Below, piece after piece: positions 6,618 through 12,065 of a DNA stretch of 12,065 bases (positions within the stretch are counted from its first letter, which is position 1; each line of letters begins with the position of its first letter). The notes beneath the pieces were generated by a model, which saw nothing but the letters and a program-made list of their open reading frames with translations, was not told the origin of the DNA and did not search any database. A program made the translations under genes and the position numbers. The stretch is from the NCBI GenBank assembly GCA_946623915.1, contig CAMORQ010000032.1:1-12065 (forward strand), given 5' to 3'. Source of the DNA: an uncultured Coriobacteriaceae bacterium (GTDB taxonomy: Bacteria; Actinomycetota; Coriobacteriia; Coriobacteriales; Eggerthellaceae).

Positions 6618-8531
6618 CTACCAATAACGGCTGTAGCGTTCCTGGACGCCGGCCAACGGCACCGGCACTTCCAGCACATGTATTCCCGGCCTGCCGAGCA
6701 TTCGCTCGTATGCACGCTTGAAAACCTTCACGCTCCCCGCGCGTTCGAAGGCAACGTTGAACGCAGCGGCAAGATTGCGCACTTCCATGTGCTGCGGCGT
6801 AAGGAACAGCCTTTCGAAATACTCCTCGTCGGAGCGCTGGGGCAGCATGTCGAAAATGCCGCCACCTCCGTTATTCAGCACAACGACAATGATGCTGGGC
6901 GTTTCCGCGTTGCCCCGCCGCGCTCTCACCTGCAGTTCATGCTGCAACGCCAAGGCGTTCGCGTCGTGGAGAAACGCCAGGTCGCCTATGAGCACGGTAG
7001 TCTGGTCGAAAGCGCAAGCTGCTCCGATTGCAGACGAAAGCGTACCGTCGATGCCCGAAAGGCCGCGATTACACAACACGTGCAACTCTTTGTCGCTTTT
7101 GCGGTAGAACGTGTCGATGGCGCGAATGGACATGCTGTTTGCAGAAAACACGAGCGAGCCTTGCGGTGCCGCAGCCAGCAGAGCGTCCACGTAAGCGCCT
7201 TCGAACGAATCCCTGTCGGGCATTTGAGATACGAGCGAGATGCGCTGTGCTGCAGCATCGTTCGCCTGACACCACAACTGGAAAAAATCTCCGTCGGCAG
7301 GGCGCCTGCTGTCCGCCTCGGTCAAGCCGCGCGCAAAGGCTACGGGCGTCGTGCGAACCAGCGTCGTGGTAGACGCGGTGGCGTCGCGCGTATCGCGTAG
7401 GTCGACCACCATGTGCATGGCTCCGCACGCAGAAAAAGCCGTGGTCACACGCTTCGATACGGGCCAGCGCCCAAAGCGAATGATCACATCGGGCACCAGA
7501 TCGGCATGCCCCGCATGCTGACCCGCGCCACCAAGGGCCGTGTCGTAGTTGTCGATAATACAAGGGGCGTCGACGCAGCGCAGCCCCGACAGGGGATCGG
7601 CGAGCAGGGGAATGTTCAGCGCCTGCGCAAAAGCAACGAGCGCCTTGGCTTCCTGCACGTCGTTGGCCGAGCCTTCCCCGCACAACGCCAGGGTCTTCTT
7701 TCCCGCGAACGTGCGCATAAGACCCGTGGCATCTTTCGGGATCAGAATGTGCCCTGGCACAACCGTCGGAGGAATGTTTCGGCCGGAGTTCAGGTGAGCC
7801 AGCGTTCCTCTGACATCTTCGATCGAGGCGGGCTTCAAAGGCTCTTCGAACGGAAAGTTCACATGCACCGGTCCGCCGTCGCAACTCGCCGCACCCGGCA
7901 TCGCCCCATGGGCTTCTATGCAGGCATCTAGCGCGACCTGGCGCGCATATGCGAGCGTAGAAGAGTCACTGGCGGGCTCGGGCATTTGGTAGAACTTCTT
8001 CACGTGGCTGCCGAACAGGGCCAGCTGGTCGGTCGTCTGGTGCGCAGCAATGTTGCGCAGCCTCAGCGGACGGTCCGACGAAAGGAAGAGCAAAGGGACG
8101 CGGCTCGCCTCCGCTTCAAGCACAGCGGGCATCCAGTTCGCCGGCGCCGTGCCGCTCGTACACACCACCGCCACGGGATTGCCCGTCGCCTTCGCTAACC
8201 CGAGCGCAAAATACGCAGCACCCCGCTCGTCGACATCGACGTACACGTCACCCGCTGACTCGAACGCCACCATGGCAAGCGCCGTCGAACGCGAACCGGG
8301 GCTAATGACGAAGTCGCGCACACCGCACCGAGCAAGTTCGCCGAAAAACGCGCCGAGAAATGCCGCCGTGTCTATGGGACTTGCCTCGGGCGGCTCCAGG
8401 GAATCGCGCACCACTCCGTTTGCGTCGACGACGGGAATGCGACCGGTGGTTTCGGCCTCGTTACCGCGATGCACCGGTGTGGGCGTGATTGCCGTTGGGT
8501 AAATGGGGACTGTTTCCGCTTCGTGGGTCAT
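6618..8531 (-). CDS. menD: SEPHCHC synthase (2-succinyl-5-enolpyruvyl-6-hydroxy-3-cyclohexene-1-carboxylate synthase)
   Basis: MenD is a thiamine-diphosphate enzyme that adds the succinic semialdehyde unit from 2-oxoglutarate to isochorismate, the first committed step of menaquinone synthesis. Motifs in order are SPGSRST at 77-83, the cofactor-activating glutamate E102 in VDERGA, NRGLSGIDG around 488-496, the cofactor/metal segment GDLAFLHD at 516-523, and NNGGGGIF at 553-560. At 637 residues it is longer than the usual 550-580, mostly because of an N-terminal extension of about 50 residues with Pro/Thr/Glu-rich composition before the catalytic domain. The ATG overlaps the menF stop as ATGA (8528-8531), and a strong GGAGGGG ribosome site (plus-strand 8539-8545) sits seven bases upstream inside the end of menF, which supports this start and translational coupling. 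Confidence 0.96.
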   Translation of the reverse strand: MTHEAETVPIYPTAITPTPVHRGNEAETTGRIPVVDANGVVRDSLEPPEASPIDTAAFLGAFFGELARCGVRDFVISPGSRSTALAMVAFESAGDVYVDVDERGAAYFALGLAKATGNPVAVVCTSGTAPANWMPAVLEAEASRVPLLFLSSDRPLRLRNIAAHQTTDQLALFGSHVKKFYQMPEPASDSSTLAYARQVALDACIEAHGAMPGAASCDGGPVHVNFPFEEPLKPASIEDVRGTLAHLNSGRNIPPTVVPGHILIPKDATGLMRTFAGKKTLALCGEGSANDVQEAKALVAFAQALNIPLLADPLSGLRCVDAPCIIDNYDTALGGAGQHAGHADLVPDVIIRFGRWPVSKRVTTAFSACGAMHMVVDLRDTRDATASTTTLVRTTPVAFARGLTEADSRRPADGDFFQLWCQANDAAAQRISLVSQMPDRDSFEGAYVDALLAAAPQGSLVFSANSMSIRAIDTFYRKSDKELHVLCNRGLSGIDGTLSSAIGAACAFDQTTVLIGDLAFLHDANALALQHELQVRARRGNAETPSIIVVVLNNGGGGIFDMLPQRSDEEYFERLFLTPQHMEVRNLAAAFNVAFERAGSVKVFKRAYERMLGRPGIHVLEVPVPLAGVQERYSRYW

Positions 8532-9787
8532 TGTTGCACCCCTCCATCGAAGGCTGACAAGATGGTTTTCAATTTCAGGTCAATTTCGTCGTATTCGCTT
8601 GCCGCGTCGCTGCCTGCGACAATACCGCAGCCCGCATAGACCCAGCCCATTTCTCCATCGAACACGCCGCAGCGGATGGCAACCGAAAACTCGCCGTCAC
8701 CGCATGCGTTCACCACGCCAATCGAACCGCCGAAGAACCCCCGATTGAACGGCTCGATCTCGCGCAGAAGCATGAGCACTTCGCCAACCGGCGTGCCGGA
8801 AAGCGCGGGCGTTGGATGCAGCTGGCTTGCAAGGTTTTGAACGCTGCGCCCCTCCATGATCTTTGCCCGCACCGGCGTGTGCAAGTGCTGTACGGTCGCC
8901 AACTTGAGCACGCGCGGATGATTAGGGATATCTACGCTGTAGCAATTCCGGTCGCACACGTGGCGCATGAAATCCACCACGAATTCGTGCTCGTGCAGGT
9001 TCTTTTCGTCGTGAAGCAGCCAATCCGCGAACGTGGCTGCCTCCTCTTCGCCGGCACCCGCTGGACACGTGCCGGCCAAACACATGCTCTCGATGGTATC
9101 GCCGGTTTTGCGCACAAGCAGTTCGGGGGTGCACCCGCAGAAAAACACGTCGCCGTAGCGGTAGAGAAACACCGTTCCACGGGCTGGCCCGTCTATCAGG
9201 TTTACCAGCAGGTCCTTCGACGAAAAGACCTCCCGACCCACGAGCTTCAATCGACGACAAGGCACGACCTTGCGCACCCGGCCTTGCTCGATGGCGGCAA
9301 GGGACGACGCGACACGTTCTTCCCATTCGGCGCGGTTGTCCAATTCGACGTCGTACAACACGCTCTTCCGGCTGCGTGCGGACGCCTCGAGCGCGTGACG
9401 CACGAAGCGGCTGATGCGACCGGTATGCACAGGACCCAAGCTGTTCACCTGCAGAAAACAGCCGTGCTCGTTTTCCAAAAGCACGACTTCGGGAAGCATG
9501 AACCGCAGGTTTGGGAACGTCCCGAACAATTCATCGGTCGGGCGGGGGTTTTCCGCATCGAACCGCTTGAAGGAAAACAGCACGGGCGCTTCGTCTACAG
9601 GACCCTGCTTTTCGCAATCGATGTCGGACACGGCCTGTACCGCAATGCAACGGCCAAGGCCCATAAGGCGAAACGGCCGCTCTTTGCTGTAGTACACGAA
9701 CTGGTCGGTGAATCCTTTCTGCAGCGCGCAGAACGAATCCACCATGTCGGATTCCAGGGGTTGAGTGTAGGTGTACACCTTCGGCAT
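8528..9787 (-). CDS. menF: isochorismate synthase
   Basis: This enzyme isomerises chorismate to isochorismate and feeds MenD directly. The 419-residue protein belongs to the chorismate-utilising (MenF/EntC/TrpE-type) family. Visible signatures are the conserved lysine K173 in RKVVPCRR, expected to activate water; ES...LAGTCPAG at 233-244; ExxxVVDFM around 266-274; HPTPALSGTP at 324-333; and the metal-binding end GCGIVAGSDAASEYDE at 386-401. The C-terminal catalytic domain is complete and the N-terminal part is more divergent, as is normal. A salicylate synthase or siderophore EntC is possible on family grounds, but the overlap with menD makes the menaquinone role much more likely. The ATG at 9787 is the only usable start after the upstream gene's in-frame stop. 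No strong ribosome site is seen, and the 66-base gap to the LytR-type gene has no clear terminator and only very weak promoter-like boxes, so read-through is possible. Confidence 0.95.
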   Translation of the reverse strand: MPKVYTYTQPLESDMVDSFCALQKGFTDQFVYYSKERPFRLMGLGRCIAVQAVSDIDCEKQGPVDEAPVLFSFKRFDAENPRPTDELFGTFPNLRFMLPEVVLLENEHGCFLQVNSLGPVHTGRISRFVRHALEASARSRKSVLYDVELDNRAEWEERVASSLAAIEQGRVRKVVPCRRLKLVGREVFSSKDLLVNLIDGPARGTVFLYRYGDVFFCGCTPELLVRKTGDTIESMCLAGTCPAGAGEEEAATFADWLLHDEKNLHEHEFVVDFMRHVCDRNCYSVDIPNHPRVLKLATVQHLHTPVRAKIMEGRSVQNLASQLHPTPALSGTPVGEVLMLLREIEPFNRGFFGGSIGVVNACGDGEFSVAIRCGVFDGEMGWVYAGCGIVAGSDAASEYDEIDLKLKTILSAFDGGVQQ

Positions 9788-9853
9788 GCTCTGTCTATGC
9801 TTCTTTCTCGACCGAAAGTTTGTATGTATCGATGGTGGCCGACTTAACGGCGC

Positions 9854-11218
9854 CTAGTAGTAGCCGTCCGTGTACCCACCGTCATTTTCGTAGTATACGG
9901 GTTCTTCCCAGTACACCTCTTCGCCGCCGCCTTGTCCTTCTTCGACATATTCAGTCGTGCCATCGCCTTCGGTAAGTCGGCTGTCCACGCCAACGGCGTC
10001 TTCCATGCCGGCCTCCTTGGCTTCCGAGCTGTTGGCGACGGTATAGTCTTCGACGAAACCCGAAGGATCCTGACCGCTGTCGACCGCCTGCATAACCTTC
10101 TGGAGAGCCGCCGTGTCGCACACCACGTATGACGTTTCGCCACTCATGGTGACCGTGGAGGGAACCATGGTCGAGTACACGGTGATTTCTTCGAAGTTCA
10201 TGAAATACAGCGCGTAGTCATGCAGCATGGTAACGGTCATGTCGGTATCCATGCACTGTGCAGCGCTTTCGATAACGGGAAGCAGCTCCGGCTCGGTTAG
10301 GCCCATGCACTGCTTGAGCATGGCCGCAATGAGCGTGCGCTGGTTGGTAGAGCGCTGGAAGTCGCCGGTAGCGTAGGCGCGCGAGCGCGCAAATGTTAAG
10401 GCGGCCTCTCCGTCGAGATGCTGCTCGCCCGCTTCAACAACTACAGGACCTGCATCGGGGTCGTCGATGCGCACCGGCACGTCGACCGTTACACCGCCTA
10501 AGGTATCAACCAGCTGTTTCATACCGTCGAAGTCGAGCTTCGCGTAGTGGGAAATCTTGATGCCAAGCAAGCTTTCCGCCGCCTTGATGGCGCCAGGGAC
10601 ACCGTCGTAGGCAAACGCTGCGTTGAATTTCTGCGTCCCATAGCTCCCCAGCGTGATAGCCGTGTCGCGAGGGATAGAAATCATGGTGATAATGCCCGCC
10701 TGCGGATCGATGCGACCGACAATGTTGGTGTCGGAGCGCTCTGCGTCGCCATCGTTGCGAGAGTCGGAACCCAGAATCATGATGTAGAAGGGATCTCGCG
10801 AGGTCGTAGGAGTAAGAACCTCACGCGCCTTTTCGGCATCCTCTACATTTTCGGGACGTAGCTGTTCGTTGACTGATTCCTTATAAGAGCTTTTGAACAT
10901 CTGGAAGCCGGCATAACCGAGCACACCGACTACAAGTGCGGCAAGCACAATAGCCAAAACACGTGTGGCCGACCAATTACTGCCCTTTTTCTTCTTCCGT
11001 GAATACGATGCCGCGTCGCGCGAATAGTTGTCGACCCGCTGGCCATCGGTAACCTGGGCAACCGAAACTACCGGGCGCCAAGCACCCGTTGTGATGGGGT
11101 CTTCGATTTTAGCGAACCTATCGACCGGCTCGTCGATGGCATCCTCCCCGGCATACTCATCCACAAGGGGCTGAGAAACATGCTTCCCACGTATGTCCGC
11201 GCTCTCGCGCTGTGCCAT
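9854..11218 (-). CDS. LytR-CpsA-Psr family cell-wall glycopolymer ligase
   Basis: LCP proteins are membrane-anchored enzymes that transfer lipid-linked glycopolymers onto peptidoglycan outside the cell. With the start chosen here the protein has 454 residues. A cytoplasmic region with a KKKK patch is followed by one membrane helix at about 84-105. The LCP domain spans about 140-305 and shows GSDSR at 150-154, PRDT at 183-186, and the pyrophosphate-binding arginines in SRAYATGDFQRSTNQR at 279-294. A further extracellular region follows, ending in an acidic, Tyr/Glu/Gly-rich tail (about 395-454). The frame can be extended to a GTG at 11248, but the ATG at 11218 has a strong AGGAG site five bases upstream, and the GTG would overlap the likely -10 promoter box at 11249. 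Which polymer it attaches cannot be read from sequence, and its neighbours are not wall-polymer genes. Confidence 0.93.
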   Translation of the reverse strand: MAQRESADIRGKHVSQPLVDEYAGEDAIDEPVDRFAKIEDPITTGAWRPVVSVAQVTDGQRVDNYSRDAASYSRKKKKGSNWSATRVLAIVLAALVVGVLGYAGFQMFKSSYKESVNEQLRPENVEDAEKAREVLTPTTSRDPFYIMILGSDSRNDGDAERSDTNIVGRIDPQAGIITMISIPRDTAITLGSYGTQKFNAAFAYDGVPGAIKAAESLLGIKISHYAKLDFDGMKQLVDTLGGVTVDVPVRIDDPDAGPVVVEAGEQHLDGEAALTFARSRAYATGDFQRSTNQRTLIAAMLKQCMGLTEPELLPVIESAAQCMDTDMTVTMLHDYALYFMNFEEITVYSTMVPSTVTMSGETSYVVCDTAALQKVMQAVDSGQDPSGFVEDYTVANSSEAKEAGMEDAVGVDSRLTEGDGTTEYVEEGQGGGEEVYWEEPVYYENDGGYTDGYY

Positions 11219-11223
11219 AAATG

Positions 11224-11228
11224 CTCCT
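11224..11228 (-). promoter_or_regulatory. ribosome binding site deciding the LCP gene start
   Basis: On the minus strand this reads AGGAG, five bases before the ATG at 11218. It is a near-ideal Shine-Dalgarno match and selects this ATG over the GTG ten codons upstream, which has no comparable site. Confidence 0.75.
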
Positions 11229-11248
11229 GTCAAAACGGCATCCCGCAC

Positions 11249-11279
11249 ATTGTATCATCGGGCACGCGCACTCGGTCTA
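11249..11279 (-). promoter_or_regulatory. putative sigma-70-type extended -10 promoter of the LCP gene
   Basis: The minus strand carries TACAAT (plus-strand 11249-11254), a 5/6 match to the -10 consensus, preceded by TGA so that it forms an extended -10 (TGnTACAAT, 11249-11257). A weak -35 candidate TAGACC (11274-11279, 4/6) lies 19 bases upstream; this spacing is long, but an extended -10 tolerates a poor -35. Transcription would begin near 11242, giving a leader of about 24 bases that contains the AGGAG site. This is a consensus match by eye and has not been tested. Confidence 0.5.
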
Positions 11280-11666
11280 AACTACAAATGCTCTTAGTTT
11301 GCGCACACAATTAAACGGTTGCCGCTCCACAATGCATGCATGTGGCCAGGTCACAGATGGGTGAGGCGCCGCTTCTTCGCACTCGCAGCAGACACACTTC
11401 AAGGATTTTAGGCACATCCGACAACACAAGGTGTTCTTGAGGTTTTGCTTGTGCGCATGAATTCAAGCTGGTAAAGACACAAACCCCGCATCAACCGCAC
11501 TAGGATTCATCGCTGCGCAGGTGTGGCAAGTGGCACAGCACGAGATTCCAATCCAAATCAACCGCATACTGCCAGGTACCAGATAGTCTGAGCTGGGCGT
11601 TCGTATCCCCAATAGGACTCGTTGGGACCACGCATCCCTTGCCAAGGTCCACCAAACGTGTCCACC
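11280..11666. other. intergenic region with no convincing gene
   Basis: This stretch lies between the LCP promoter region and the tRNA-Gly terminator. All frames are short. The best minus-strand candidates lack a ribosome site, and the longer ones to the right run straight through the tRNA and its terminator, which argues against coding. A Cys-rich minus-strand frame (11277-11417) and a second one ending at 11311 with a C-x4-C-x2-C pattern are the only protein-like traces, and could be chance or the remains of a small zinc-ribbon gene. I see no tRNA, insertion sequence end or repeat array here. Confidence 0.5.
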
Positions 11667-11701
11667 AAAAAAGAGCGGCCTCCGTTGCTGGAGACCGCTC
11701 T
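11667..11701 (-). terminator. rho-independent terminator of tRNA-Gly
   Basis: On the minus strand, 10 bases after the tRNA CCA end, a hairpin with a 7-base outer stem (AGAGCGG/CCGCTCT), one mismatch, a 4-base inner stem (CTCC/GGAG) and a 6-base loop spans 11672-11701. It is followed immediately by a T6 run (11667-11672, shared by one base). This is a textbook intrinsic terminator reading away from the tRNA. Confidence 0.9.
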
Positions 11702-11711
11702 GTAACGCTTA

Positions 11712-11786
11712 TGGAGCGGGTGACGGGACTCGAACCCGCGAATGCGAGCTTGGGAAGCTCGTGCCTTACCACTTGGCGACACCCGC
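11712..11786 (-). tRNA. tRNA-Gly(CCC)
   Basis: The minus strand folds as a complete tRNA. The acceptor stem GCGGGTG/CACCCGC is seven perfect pairs, and the D arm has a GCC/GGC stem. The anticodon stem CGAGC/GCTCG has loop TTCCCAA, and the T arm is GCGGG-TTCGAGT-CCCGT. The anticodon CCC (plus-strand ggg at 11752-11754) reads the glycine codon GGG. The discriminator base is T and the CCA end is encoded (11712-11714). Total length is 75 bases including CCA. It appears to be a single-gene unit with its own promoter and terminator. Confidence 0.96.
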
Positions 11787-11796
11787 GTAGCGCCAT

Positions 11797-11805
11797 ATCC
11801 TACCA
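11797..11805 (-). promoter_or_regulatory. putative extended -10 of the tRNA-Gly promoter
   Basis: The minus strand reads TGGTAGGAT, an extended -10 (TGn) with TAGGAT matching 4/6 of the consensus, about 11 bases before the mature tRNA 5' end, so the precursor leader would be very short. The -35 at the expected spacing (GCAACA) is weak. A 5-base inverted repeat CAGGG/CCCTG lies just upstream. Assignment rests on position and a partial consensus match. Confidence 0.35.
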
Positions 11806-11934
11806 CAACAGGGTCAAGTTGTTGCCCTGCTGAATGCCCAAAACCGTAAGCGTCCACGCGGAATCCAGAGACAATAAGCACACCCCTCCAACTGCGATTC
11901 ATTTCAATAACTACTAAGTGTTAGGCGCTGAACA

Positions 11935-12065
11935 ATGACTGCAAACACCGATTGGACCGCCCTGCAGCAGGTCGAGGACATTGCCTACTTCAAGGCAGAC
12001 CTCTACCTGTATTCGCCTGAGAGCTACACACTGGAAGAGAAGCGCGACATCTGCATGAAGCTCGC
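11935..12065 (+). CDS. unrecognised protein, N-terminal 43 residues (runs off the right edge)
   Basis: An ATG at 11935 opens a plus-strand frame that stays open for 43 codons to the window end. An in-frame TGA at 11929-11931 fixes this as the first available start. The visible sequence is soluble and helix-prone, with acidic and aromatic residues (for example VEDIAYFKADLYLYSPESY followed by a charged LEEKRDICMKL segment). It has no signal peptide or membrane segment and codon use resembles its neighbours. The ribosome site is weak (AGG about ten bases upstream). It is divergent from the tRNA-Gly gene. I do not recognise the family from this fragment. Confidence 0.65.
   Translation, partial: MTANTDWTALQQVEDIAYFKADLYLYSPESYTLEEKRDICMKL

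Noticed and set aside
9788..9853. Promoter and terminator between the LCP gene and menF
   Set aside because: The best boxes (TTAAGT with 17-base spacing to TACAAA) match the consensus poorly, and the hairpins there have only 4-5 pairs with no T-run, so neither is reported as a feature.
11219..11248. GTG at 11248 as the LCP protein start
   Set aside because: The ATG at 11218 has a strong AGGAG site at ideal spacing, and the GTG lies against the probable -10 box, leaving no room for a leader.
11463..11902. Several minus-strand frames of 60-114 codons in the region around the tRNA
   Set aside because: They read through the tRNA-Gly and its terminator, lack ribosome sites, and show no domain-like composition.
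1..12065. CRISPR arrays, insertion sequences, phage genes, toxin-antitoxin or defence genes
   Set aside because: I found no regularly spaced repeats, transposase or integrase motifs, or unassigned gene cassettes; nearly all sequence is explained by housekeeping genes.

Overview
This is a moderately GC-rich bacterial chromosomal window dominated by one minus-strand menaquinone (vitamin K2) biosynthesis cluster. I suspect an anaerobic or facultative actinobacterium of the Coriobacteriia/Eggerthellaceae type. That placement rests on the style of the proteins, the GC level and the combination of menaquinone genes with a LytR-CpsA-Psr cell-wall ligase; it is inference and not proven by a marker gene.

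Layout, right to left (most genes are on the minus strand). At the far right, the first 43 codons of an unrecognised plus-strand gene start at 11935. Next is a tRNA-Gly(CCC) on the minus strand with an encoded CCA end and a clear rho-independent terminator. About 390 bases follow with no convincing gene. Then comes a membrane-anchored LytR-CpsA-Psr protein (9854-11218) with a recognisable extended -10 promoter and a strong ribosome binding site that moves its start 30 bases downstream of the longest reading frame.

The menaquinone genes follow after 66 bases, in the order menF (isochorismate synthase), menD (SEPHCHC synthase), menB (DHNA-CoA synthase), and a single 989-residue polypeptide joining MenE (OSB-CoA ligase) to MenC (OSB synthase). 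menF and menD overlap by four bases (ATGA) and menD and menB are 12 bases apart, so these three look translationally coupled. A 164-base structured spacer separates menB from menE-menC. Together they cover chorismate to isochorismate, to SEPHCHC, (SHCHC), to OSB, to OSB-CoA, to DHNA-CoA. menH, the DHNA-CoA thioesterase, menA and the final methyltransferase are not in the window.

The last gene of the run is a 799-residue ABC half-exporter with a GNAT acetyltransferase domain fused to its C-terminus. A short GC-rich inverted-repeat region follows, then what may be the tail of a convergent plus-strand gene at the left edge.

The core is ordinary metabolism. The unusual items are the two fusions (ABC exporter-GNAT and MenE-MenC), a roughly 100-residue acidic low-complexity insert inside the MenE half, and the structured menB/menE-menC spacer. 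I see no phage, transposon, CRISPR or defence system.
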